DNA from: Nocardia abscessus
GTDB lineage: Bacteria; Actinomycetota; Actinomycetes; Mycobacteriales; Mycobacteriaceae
DNA length: 64,000 nt
NCBI RefSeq assembly: GCF_015477775.1
Contig: NZ_JADLQO010000015.1
Location: forward strand, 166,136-230,135
Reading direction: 5' to 3'
The notes beneath the pieces are model-generated. The model did no database searches. It was given only the letters and a program-made list of their open reading frames with translations, and was not told the DNA's origin. The position numbers and the translations under genes are program-made. Shown here piece by piece: positions 27,383-35,549 of the stretch. How positions within the stretch are numbered: position 1 is the stretch's first letter; each line of letters begins with the position of its first letter.

Positions 27383-29277
27383 CGCACCCGAGGCCTGCGC
27401 CGCGCCCGCGGCGCGGGCCTTCCGCCCCCCGCGCCGCGGGTAGGCCGCGCCAGTCCGGCACCACCGTCTCGGACGGTCCGCTCCGGTTACGCCTCGGCGT
27501 CGGCCGGGTGGTCATGCTCGTTGCGCTCGCCGTGGTCGCGCTGCAACTGCTGTGGGTGCAGAGCGTCGCGGCGCCCGGACTGTCCGCGCAGGCGGCCAGT
27601 CAGCGCACCACCCACCAACCGGACCCGGCCACCCGTGGGCCGATCACCGACCGCAACGGCAAGGCATTGGCCTTCAGCGTCTCGGCGAAGGCCCTGCACT
27701 TTCGACCGGTCTCTGTCCGGAAGGAGTTGGCGGATGCCAGAGCCAAGAGCGACAAGGCGCCCGATCCGGACCAGCGGTTGCGGGACATTGCGCGCACCAT
27801 CCACGAGAAGCTCGGCAAAGACGCACCGAAGGAATCGGATCTGCTCGCCAAGCTGAACAGTGATGAGCAATTCGTGTTCCTCGCCCAAAACGTCGACCCG
27901 CGTATCGCGGATGAGATCATCGAGAAGTTCCCCCAAGTCGGCTCCGATCATCAGAGCCCCCGGGTGCACCCCGGCGGCTCGCTGGCGGCGAACGTCATCG
28001 GCGCCACGGGGTGGGACGGCCACGGAACGGTCGGGCTCGAGTCGTCACTGGACTCGGTGCTGGCCGGTACCGACGGTTCCTACACCTACGATCGCGGTTC
28101 CGACGGCGCGGTCATCCCGGGCAGTTGGCGGGACGAACAGCCCGCGGTCAACGGATCGGCCGTCGAACTGACCCTGGACTCGGATCTGCAGTACTACGTG
28201 CAACAACAGGTGCAGCAGGCCAAAGACATGTCGGGCGCGGGCTCGGCCTCGGCGGTCGTCCTGGACGCCAAGACCGGGCAGGTGCTGGCCATGGCCAACG
28301 ACAACACCTTCAACCCGGACCTGGGCCCGCAGAAGTGGGCCGACACCGACCTGAGCAATCCGTCGGTCACCGACGTGTTCGAGCCCGGCTCGGTGAACAA
28401 GATCGTCACGGCGGCCGCCGCCGTCGAATACGGCCTGACCGACCCGGACGAGGTGCACCAGGTGCCCGGCGCGATCCAGATGGCGGGTGTCACCGTGCAC
28501 GACGCGTGGACGCACGGCGTCGAGCCCTACACGACCACGGGCATTTTCGGCAGGTCCTCCAACGTGGGCACGCTCATGCTCGCGCAGCGGGTGGGCGAGG
28601 ACCGCTTCGCCGACATGGCGCACCGGTTCGGGCTCGGGCAGCGCACGGGCATCGGCCTGCCCGGAGAGAGCGCGGGCCTGATGCCCGACCGTGACCAGTG
28701 GTCCGGCGGCACGTTCGCGAATCTCCCGATCGGGCAGGGTCTTTCGATGACCACGCTGCAAATGGCGGGCATGTACCAGGCGATCGCCAACGACGGCGTC
28801 CGCATTCCGCCCCGGATCGTCCGGGCGAAGATCGCGCCGGACGGCGCACGCACCGAGGAGACCCAGCCGGACGGCGTGCGGGTGGTGAGCAAGCAGACCG
28901 CCGCCACGCTGCGGACGATGTTCCAGGCGGTGGTGCAGCGCGACCCGATGAACGCCAACCAGAACGGCACCGGGTGGCCCGCGGCCATCACCGGCTACCA
29001 GGTGGCGGGCAAGACCGGCACCGCGCAGAAGGTGGACCGGAACTGCCGGTGCTACTCCACGTCGTCGTTCTGGATCACTTTCGCGGGCATGGTTCCCGCG
29101 GACAATCCGCGATACGTGATCGGGCTCATGCTCGACGCGCCCGTCCGCAGTTCCGACGGCTCCGGTGGCGGTTCGGTCGCTCCGCTGTTCCACAACATCG
29201 CCTCGTGGGCGCTGCAGCGTGACCGCGTACCGCCGTCCCCGCAGCCGTCCAGGCAATTCGTCCTGCAGGCGGGGTGA
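27379..29277 (+). CDS. ftsI: Septal peptidoglycan transpeptidase (class B PBP, FtsI/PbpB)
   Basis: Cross-links peptidoglycan at the septum. 632 aa: a disordered basic N-tail, one membrane anchor (VVMLVALAVVALQLLWV), the PBP dimerisation region with RGPITDRNG, then the transpeptidase. The active-site box is S338-V-N-K, followed by S393-S-N and K545-TG. SVNK keeps the Ser and Lys of SxxK; STFK would be commoner. It starts with GTG 27379 overlapping ftsL. Beta-lactams would acylate Ser338. Confidence 0.95.
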   Translation: MTHPRPAPRPRRGPSAPRAAGRPRQSGTTVSDGPLRLRLGVGRVVMLVALAVVALQLLWVQSVAAPGLSAQAASQRTTHQPDPATRGPITDRNGKALAFSVSAKALHFRPVSVRKELADARAKSDKAPDPDQRLRDIARTIHEKLGKDAPKESDLLAKLNSDEQFVFLAQNVDPRIADEIIEKFPQVGSDHQSPRVHPGGSLAANVIGATGWDGHGTVGLESSLDSVLAGTDGSYTYDRGSDGAVIPGSWRDEQPAVNGSAVELTLDSDLQYYVQQQVQQAKDMSGAGSASAVVLDAKTGQVLAMANDNTFNPDLGPQKWADTDLSNPSVTDVFEPGSVNKIVTAAAAVEYGLTDPDEVHQVPGAIQMAGVTVHDAWTHGVEPYTTTGIFGRSSNVGTLMLAQRVGEDRFADMAHRFGLGQRTGIGLPGESAGLMPDRDQWSGGTFANLPIGQGLSMTTLQMAGMYQAIANDGVRIPPRIVRAKIAPDGARTEETQPDGVRVVSKQTAATLRTMFQAVVQRDPMNANQNGTGWPAAITGYQVAGKTGTAQKVDRNCRCYSTSSFWITFAGMVPADNPRYVIGLMLDAPVRSSDGSGGGSVAPLFHNIASWALQRDRVPPSPQPSRQFVLQAG

Positions 29278-29491
29278 TCCGGCCCCCTGGCCCGGCGCGA
29301 GGCGGGCGTGTGCGCCGGGGCTGCGCCCGGCCGTGTCCGGGTGCCGCGTGGCGCGGTCTGCGCCGGGCGGACGAACCCGTAGGGTGCGGGGGCGACCTCC
29401 CCGCCCTTGCGATGGGGCGCATGGTCCCGCCGTGACCGGTCGCCGGTAACCTGACACGTCGATCGATGCCCCCGAAAGGAGCCTGGTTTCT

Positions 29492-31075
29492 GTGCAGTCC
29501 GGTCAACCGCGCGCATTGCGGCCAGAGCATTCGCCGTCGACGCCGCTGGCGTCGCTGGCCGCCGTCATCGGGGCCGCGACGAGCCCCGAAGCGGACGTGC
29601 GCGGCGTGTCGGTCACCGGCATCGAGCAGCGGTCCGACGCCGTGCTCCCCGGCGACGTGTTCGCCGCGCTGCCCGGCGCCCGCGCGCACGGCGCCCGTTT
29701 CGCGGCGGACGCGGTCGCCAACGGCGCGGTCGCGGTGCTGACCGATGCGGCGGGCGCGCAGCTGGCCGGCCCGCTGCCGGTGCCGGTGCTGGTGCGGGAG
29801 AACCCGCGGGCCGTGCTCGGCGAGCTGTCGGCGACGATCTACGGCAATCCGTCCGAGCGGCTGCGCATCGTCGGGATCACCGGAACCTCCGGCAAGACCA
29901 CGACCTCCTATCTGGTGGAGGCGGGCCTGGCCGCCGCAGGGCTGTCCACCGCGCTGATCGGCACCATCGAGACCAGGATCGGCGGCAGGCGGGTGCCGAG
30001 CGCCCTGACCACGCCCGAGGCGCCGCAGTTGCACGCGATGTTCGCGTTGATGGTCGAGCAGGGCGTGGACGCGGTGGTGATGGAAGTGTCCAGCCACGCG
30101 CTGACGCTGGGCCGGGTGGACGGGGTGCGTTTCGCGGTCGGCGCGTTCACCAACCTGTCCCAGGACCACCTCGACTTCCACGCCGATTTCGACGATTACT
30201 TCGCCGCCAAACGCAAGCTGTTCGAACCGGATTCGCCGGTCGCCGCGCGCACCGCCGTGGTCTGCGTCGATGACGAGTGGGGCCGACGGCTGGCCGCCGG
30301 TCTGCCGGACCCCGTCACCGTGTCGACCACTCGGACCGCCGCCTGGAGCGTCACCGGCGCGGTGTCGGCGCACGGCGGCGAACAAGACTTCACCGCGACC
30401 GGTCCGCACGGGGAAATCGCTGTGCGCCTGCGGCTTCCCGGCGCCTACAACGTCGCCAACGGCCTGCTCGCGGTGGCGGTCTGCGCCGCGGCGGGCGTCG
30501 AGCCGTCGGTCGCCGCGCCCGCGTTGGCGACGGTGGACGTGCCCGGCCGGATGCAACGGGTGGAGCGCGGGCAGGACTTCCTGGCGATCGTCGACTACGC
30601 GCACAAGCCCGCGGCGCTGGAGTCCGTGATCGCCACACTGCGTGGACATCTCGCGGCCGACACCGCGGGACGGCTCGCGGTGGTGATCGGCGCGGGCGGC
30701 GACCGGGACGCGGCGAAGCGGCCGCTGATGGGCGCCGCGGGCGCACGGGGCGCCGACCTGCTGATCATCACCGACGACAACCCGCGCACCGAGGACCCGG
30801 CGGCCATCCGCGCCGCCGTCGGCTCCGGTGCGCTGGAGGTCCCGGAGACCGAACGCGGCGAAGTGCGTGAAATCGGTGACCGGGCCGAAGCGATCGCGGC
30901 CGCGGTGGAGTGGGCGCGCCCCGGTGATGTGGTGCTGATCGCGGGCAAAGGACATGAGGCAGGGCAGGAGATCCAGGGCGTGAAGCACCCGTTCGACGAC
31001 CGCGATGTACTCGCGGCCGCATTGGAAAGACGTAGTCCGCAAGGCAATCACGCGGAGGACTTGACGGTTTCATGA
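29492..31075 (+). CDS. murE: UDP-MurNAc-tripeptide synthetase (meso-DAP-adding)
   Basis: Mur ligase adding the third residue. 527 aa. The P-loop is GITGTSGKTTTSYLVEAG and the central motif MEVSSHALTLGRVDGV. The DNPRTEDP motif marks meso-diaminopimelate specificity. GTG 29492 lies 10 bases after AAGGAG. The 214-base gap after ftsI contains TAACCT near 29448 as a possible -10, so murE may also have its own promoter. The stop overlaps the murF start. Confidence 0.95.
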   Translation: MQSGQPRALRPEHSPSTPLASLAAVIGAATSPEADVRGVSVTGIEQRSDAVLPGDVFAALPGARAHGARFAADAVANGAVAVLTDAAGAQLAGPLPVPVLVRENPRAVLGELSATIYGNPSERLRIVGITGTSGKTTTSYLVEAGLAAAGLSTALIGTIETRIGGRRVPSALTTPEAPQLHAMFALMVEQGVDAVVMEVSSHALTLGRVDGVRFAVGAFTNLSQDHLDFHADFDDYFAAKRKLFEPDSPVAARTAVVCVDDEWGRRLAAGLPDPVTVSTTRTAAWSVTGAVSAHGGEQDFTATGPHGEIAVRLRLPGAYNVANGLLAVAVCAAAGVEPSVAAPALATVDVPGRMQRVERGQDFLAIVDYAHKPAALESVIATLRGHLAADTAGRLAVVIGAGGDRDAAKRPLMGAAGARGADLLIITDDNPRTEDPAAIRAAVGSGALEVPETERGEVREIGDRAEAIAAAVEWARPGDVVLIAGKGHEAGQEIQGVKHPFDDRDVLAAALERRSPQGNHAEDLTVS

Positions 31076-32610
31076 TCGAGATGACACTGCGGGAGATCGC
31101 GGAGGTCGTCGGCGGCACGCTGCACGACGTCGCAGACCCGGAGGTGCGCGTAACCGGCTCGGTCGAATTCGATTCGCGCCGAATCGGTTCCGGCGATCTG
31201 TTCCTGGCGTTGCCGGGCGAGCGTTCCGATGGCCACCACTACGCGGACGCGGCGATCGCCGCGGGCGCGGTGGCGGTGCTGGCGGCGCGGCCGGTGGGCG
31301 TGCCCGCGATCGTGGTCACCCCGAGCCGGGGCGCCGTGCCGTCGAGTTCGGTTGCCTTGAGCCATGACTCGGACGGTTCCGGCGCCGCCGTGCTGACCGC
31401 GCTGGCCGCGCTGGCCCGCGCCAGCGTGTCGCGCCTGGCCGCGGACGGCGGCCTCACCGTCGTCGGCGTGACCGGCTCGTCCGGCAAGACCTCCACCAAG
31501 GACCTGCTGGCCGCTGTGCTGGCGCCGCTGGGCACGGTGGTGGCTCCGCCCGGTTCGTTCAACAACGAGCTCGGTCACCCGTGGACGGCACTGCGCGCCG
31601 ACGCGGACACCCGTTTCCTGGTGCTGGAGCTGTCCGCGCGCGGGCCGGGCCACATCGCCGCGCTGGCCGAGGTGGCGCCGCCGAGCATCGGCGTGGTGCT
31701 CAACGTCGGCACCGCGCATCTCGGCGAGTTCGGCAGCCGCGAGGCCATCGCGAAGACCAAGGGCGAGCTGGTCGAGGCGCTGCCGCCGACCGGCCTCGCC
31801 GTGCTCAACGCCGACGATCCGCAGGTCGCCGCGATGGCCGCGCGCACGTCGGCGCGTGTGGTCTCGGTCGGGCAGGCCGCGAACGCCGAGGTGCGGGCCA
31901 CCGACATCCAGCTCGACGACCAGGCCAGGGCCGCCTTCACGGTGCACACGCCCGCGGGCAGCGCCCCGGTGCGACTGGCCGTGCACGGTGAGCACCAGGT
32001 GGGCAACGCGCTGTCGGCCATCGCCGTCGCGCTGGCCTGCGGCGCCGACCTCGAGACCGTCACGGCGGCGTTGTCCGGCGCGCGCGCCGCGTCCGCCCGC
32101 CGGATGGACGTGCGCACCACCACGGACGGGATCACCGTCGTCAACGACTCCTACAACGCCAACCCCGACTCGGTCCGTGCCGCGCTCAAAGCCCTGGTGA
32201 GCATGGCGCGCGCGGGCGAGACGCCGCGGCGCAGCTGGGCGGTGCTCGGCGAGATGGCCGAGCTCGGCGCGGAGTCCGTCATCGAGCACGACGCCATCGG
32301 GCGGCTCGCGGTGCGCTTGGACGTCAGCCGCGTGGTCGTCGTCGGCACCGGAAGGCCCGCCCGCGCGCTGCACCAAGGGGCGGTGATGGAAGGGTCGTGG
32401 GGCGAGGAATCGATCCTCGTACCGGACATCGAGGCGGCGATCGCACTGCTGGACAAGGACGTCGCCCCCGGTGACGTGGTGCTGGTCAAGGCATCGAAGT
32501 CGGTCGGCCTCTGGGAGGTCGCCGAGCATCTGACCGACCCGGACGCCGTGCTCGCGCGCGGCGGCGCGGCGGACACCCGGGTGGGGCAGGACACGGAGGC
32601 AGCAGGATGA
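31072..32610 (+). CDS. murF: UDP-MurNAc-tripeptide--D-Ala-D-Ala ligase
   Basis: Last cytoplasmic amino-acid addition to the stem peptide. 512 aa. The P-loop is GVTGSSGKTSTKDLLAAVL, with NNELGHPWTAL and VLNVGTAHLGEFGSREAIAKTKGEL typical of MurF, and a C-terminal NDSYNANPDSVRAAL. ATG 31072 overlaps murE (ATGA), and the stop overlaps mraY. Confidence 0.95.
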   Translation: MIEMTLREIAEVVGGTLHDVADPEVRVTGSVEFDSRRIGSGDLFLALPGERSDGHHYADAAIAAGAVAVLAARPVGVPAIVVTPSRGAVPSSSVALSHDSDGSGAAVLTALAALARASVSRLAADGGLTVVGVTGSSGKTSTKDLLAAVLAPLGTVVAPPGSFNNELGHPWTALRADADTRFLVLELSARGPGHIAALAEVAPPSIGVVLNVGTAHLGEFGSREAIAKTKGELVEALPPTGLAVLNADDPQVAAMAARTSARVVSVGQAANAEVRATDIQLDDQARAAFTVHTPAGSAPVRLAVHGEHQVGNALSAIAVALACGADLETVTAALSGARAASARRMDVRTTTDGITVVNDSYNANPDSVRAALKALVSMARAGETPRRSWAVLGEMAELGAESVIEHDAIGRLAVRLDVSRVVVVGTGRPARALHQGAVMEGSWGEESILVPDIEAAIALLDKDVAPGDVVLVKASKSVGLWEVAEHLTDPDAVLARGGAADTRVGQDTEAAG

Positions 32611-33683
32611 GACAGATTCTCTTCGCCGCGGCGATCGCGCTGACGGTCTCGATCCTGCTGACGCCACTGCTGATCCGATTGTTCGCCAAGCAGGGGTTCG
32701 GGCAGGAGATCCGGGTCGACGGCCCCGCCAGCCACCAGGCCAAGCGCGGCACCCCGACCATGGGCGGCGTCGCCATCCTGGTCGGCATGTGGGCCGGCTA
32801 CCTCGGCTCGCACCTGATCGGCATCGGCTACGACGCCGACGGCCCGTCGGCGTCGGCATTGCTGGTGCTCGGCCTGGCCACGGCACTCGGCGCGGTGGGT
32901 TTCGTCGACGACTTCATCAAGATCCGCAAGCAACGCAACCTGGGCCTGACCGCGGCGGGCAAGTATCTCGGCCAACTGTCCGCGGCCGTGATCTTCGGCA
33001 TTCTCGCCTTGCAGTTCCGTGGCGCGAGCGGGCTGACCCCCGCCAGCAGGCATCTGTCCTATGTGCGCGACATCAGCACGGTGACCATGGGCGTGGTCGT
33101 GTTCCTGGTGTTCGTCTGCTTCGTGGTCGTCGCCTGGTCCAACGCGGTGAACCTCACCGACGGACTCGACGGGCTGGCCGCCGGATCGATGAGCCTGGTG
33201 CTGGGCGGATACGTGATCATCACGTTCTGGCAGTACTACCACGCCTGCGAAACCAAGCCCGAGGCCGGCTGTTACAACGTGCGCGATCCGCTGGACCTCG
33301 CCCTGGTCTGCGCCGCGGGCGCGGCGGCGTGCGTCGGTTTCCTGTGGTGGAACGCCGCCCCCGCCAAGATCTTCATGGGCGACACCGGTTCGCTGGCGCT
33401 GGGCGGCCTGCTGGCCGGGCTGTCCATCACCACCCGGACCGAGCTGCTGATGATCGTGATCGGCGCGCTGTTCGTCGCCGAGACGGCGTCGGTGGTGTTG
33501 CAGGTCGCGGTCTTCCGCACCACGCGCAACCGGTTGTTCAAGATGGCGCCGTTCCATCACCACTTCGAGCTCAGCAAATGGGCCGAGACGACGGTGATCA
33601 TCAGGTTCTGGCTCCTGGCCGCGATGGCCTCCGCCGTCGGGCTCGGGCTGTTCTACAGCGAATACCTCTCCGCGGTCGGGTGA
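32607..33683 (+). CDS. mraY: Phospho-MurNAc-pentapeptide transferase
   Basis: Makes lipid I at the inner face of the membrane. 358 aa with about ten helices. GVAILVGMW and VGFVDDFIKIRKQRNLGL (with the catalytic DD pair), NLTDGLDGLAAG, FMGDTGSLALGG and FKMAPFHHHFEL are all intact family motifs. ATG 32607 overlaps the murF stop. Confidence 0.97.
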   Translation: MRQILFAAAIALTVSILLTPLLIRLFAKQGFGQEIRVDGPASHQAKRGTPTMGGVAILVGMWAGYLGSHLIGIGYDADGPSASALLVLGLATALGAVGFVDDFIKIRKQRNLGLTAAGKYLGQLSAAVIFGILALQFRGASGLTPASRHLSYVRDISTVTMGVVVFLVFVCFVVVAWSNAVNLTDGLDGLAAGSMSLVLGGYVIITFWQYYHACETKPEAGCYNVRDPLDLALVCAAGAAACVGFLWWNAAPAKIFMGDTGSLALGGLLAGLSITTRTELLMIVIGALFVAETASVVLQVAVFRTTRNRLFKMAPFHHHFELSKWAETTVIIRFWLLAAMASAVGLGLFYSEYLSAVG

Positions 33684-33688
33684 ACGAG

Positions 33689-35224
33689 ATGGTCGAACAT
33701 TCTCCGCGAGCTCTGCGCTCACCAGGGCCCATGCTCGAATTCCTGCGCGGCCGCGATGTTCTGGTGGCCGGCTGGGGTGTGTCGGGACGCTCGCTGGTCG
33801 AACCGCTGCGCGACATCGGCGCGCGCCCGGTGGTCACCGACGGCGGCGCCGCTGCCCTGGCCGAGGCCGCGGAACTCGGACTGGACGTGGCCACCGGCGC
33901 GGAGCTGGAGAACGCCGACTGGAGCCGGTTCGCGCTGGTGATCACCAGCCCGGGCTGGCGGCCGGACTCGCCGGTGCTGGCATCGGCGGTGGCCGAGGGC
34001 ACGCCGGTGTGGGGCGATGTGGAGTTCGCCTGGTGGGTGGATCAGGCCAGGATCTACGGTCCGGTGCGCAAGTGGCTGGTGATCACCGGCACCAACGGCA
34101 AGACCACCACGACCCAGATGACCCACGCGATCCTGCGCGCCGCCGGAATCGCCAGTGTCGCCTGCGGCAACATCGGCCTTCCCATCCTCGACGCGTTGCG
34201 CCGCAACCCCGGTCCGCAGGTGCTCGCGGTCGAGCTGTCGTCGTTCCAGCTGCACTGGGCGCCGTCGGTGCGCCCCGAGGCGGGCGTCGTCCTGAACGTG
34301 GCCGAGGACCACCTGGATTGGCACGGCGGCCTGGACGCCTATGCCGCGGCCAAGGCCAGGGCGCTGGTCGGCCGGGTCGGCGTGGTCGGTCTGGACGATC
34401 CGGTCGCGGCCGCACTGGCCCGCAAGTCCAAGGCCCGCCGAACCGTGGGTTTCCGGGTCGGGGTGCCCGCCGACGGCGAGCTCGGCGTGGTGGACGGCAA
34501 GCTGCTCGACCGCGCGTTCACCAAGGCCGCGATCCTGGCCGAGGTCGGCGACATCAGCCCGCCCGGACCGGCGGGCGTCGCCGACGCACTGGCCGCGTCC
34601 GCGCTGACCAGGGCGATCGACGTCGCTCCGCAGTTCGTGCGGGAGGGCTTGATCGAGCACAAGGTCGGCCCGCACCGCGCCGCGTTCGTGCGCGAGCTGG
34701 CCGGTGTCGATTTCGTCGACGACTCCAAGGCCACCAATCCGCATGCCGCGCGCTCATCGATCCTGGCCCATCCGCAGGTCGTCTGGGTGGCCGGTGGCCA
34801 GCTCAAAGGCGCGCACGTCGAGGACCTCGTCGAGGAGGTCGCCGACCGTCTGGTCGCGGCGGTGCTGATCGGCGCCGACGCGCCGGTGCTCGCGGCCGCG
34901 CTGGCCCGACACGCACCCGAGGTCCCCGTGGTCGAGCTGGTCTCGGGAGACGATGCAGTGATGGGTGACGAAGCGTCGATGGGTGACGAAGCGTCGATGG
35001 GTGACGAAGCGTCGAGAACCGCTGCGGCCGACGCCGTCATGGCGCGGGCCGTGCGAGCGGCCGCCGGTTTCGCCCGCCGCGGCGACACCGTGCTGCTGGC
35101 TCCCGCCGCCGCGTCACTGGACATGTTCACCGACTACACGCACCGCGGCCGCAGCTTCGCCGCGGCGGTGCACGCTCTGGAAGACGGTGACCTGGGGACC
35201 ACCGACCTCGGGGGTTTGCGATGA
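33689..35224 (+). CDS. murD: UDP-MurNAc-L-Ala--D-Glu ligase with a hexapeptide insertion
   Basis: Adds D-glutamate to UDP-MurNAc-Ala. 511 aa, somewhat longer than usual. The N-terminal domain has VAGWGVSGRSLVEPL, the P-loop is ITGTNGKTTTTQMTHAIL, and NVAEDHLDWHGG and VDDSKATNPHAA follow. In the C-terminal ligand-binding domain, after VELVSGDDAV, the segment MGDEAS occurs three times in tandem before the next helix. All copies are in frame, so the enzyme should be intact with an acidic loop. It lies 5 bases after mraY and is followed by a terminator. Confidence 0.95.
   Translation: MVEHSPRALRSPGPMLEFLRGRDVLVAGWGVSGRSLVEPLRDIGARPVVTDGGAAALAEAAELGLDVATGAELENADWSRFALVITSPGWRPDSPVLASAVAEGTPVWGDVEFAWWVDQARIYGPVRKWLVITGTNGKTTTTQMTHAILRAAGIASVACGNIGLPILDALRRNPGPQVLAVELSSFQLHWAPSVRPEAGVVLNVAEDHLDWHGGLDAYAAAKARALVGRVGVVGLDDPVAAALARKSKARRTVGFRVGVPADGELGVVDGKLLDRAFTKAAILAEVGDISPPGPAGVADALAASALTRAIDVAPQFVREGLIEHKVGPHRAAFVRELAGVDFVDDSKATNPHAARSSILAHPQVVWVAGGQLKGAHVEDLVEEVADRLVAAVLIGADAPVLAAALARHAPEVPVVELVSGDDAVMGDEASMGDEASMGDEASRTAAADAVMARAVRAAAGFARRGDTVLLAPAAASLDMFTDYTHRGRSFAAAVHALEDGDLGTTDLGGLR
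34961..35014 (+). repeat. Three perfect 18-bp repeats inside murD
   Basis: Units at 34961, 34979 and 34997 read atgggtgacgaagcgtcg without a mismatch and encode MGDEAS each time. Perfect identity implies recent expansion by slippage or unequal exchange. Copy number is likely to vary among strains. Confidence 0.97.
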
Positions 35225-35226
35225 CT

Positions 35227-35269
35227 GCCGACCGGGGCGGGTGCGGCGTGGACGCCCACCCCGGTCGGC
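35227..35269. terminator. Hairpin directly after murD, facing an antisense small gene
   Basis: GCCGACCGGGG pairs with CCCCGGTCGGC, and the stem extends inward through GC/GU pairs. It begins 3 bases after the murD stop and lies between murD and the 3' end of a minus-strand small ORF, as expected for a bidirectional terminator. It would interrupt the dcw transcript before ftsW. Confidence 0.65.
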
Positions 35270-35286
35270 CGAGTCACCTCCGCGGA

Positions 35287-35428
35287 CTAGCAGGCTCCTT
35301 CGGCGTTCGCCCAGTCGATCCGCTGGAATTCCGAAGCCGTGGGCGCCTGGACGACAAACGACGCCGGTCCACGCCAACGCGGCGATACCAGCCGCGGCCA
35401 AGGCATGCTTGTACCTGGTATGTACCAT
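35287..35428 (-). pseudogene. Small secreted-peptide gene with apparent one-base frameshift
   Basis: ATG 35428 has a perfect upstream GGGAGGGG and opens a signal-like peptide, MVHTRYKHALAAAGIAALAWTG. After that the frame turns into Arg-rich non-protein-like sequence running into murD. In the neighbouring frame a plausible short mature peptide continues, ASFVVQAPTASEFQRIDWANA, ending at TAG 35287. The 142-base span is one base more than a whole number of codons. Either the gene is broken, the base is a sequencing error, or there is a programmed shift near 35360. A TGATAC hexamer upstream could be its -10. Function unknown. Confidence 0.5.
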
Positions 35429-35549
35429 GGAATCCCCTCCCAGAGCAACGACTCGGCGACATCGCCGACATCGCCGAAATGCGTTCGGCCGCACGGTATC
35501 ACAGCGGCGGTCTGGGAGCGACGACAAAGAGCAGGCCGGGGGGCGCATT

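Noticed and set aside
35114..35428. 105-codon antisense protein reading on into murD
   Set aside because: Only the first 22 residues look real; the rest is an Arg-rich shadow of murD. A frameshifted 46-residue peptide explains the start better.
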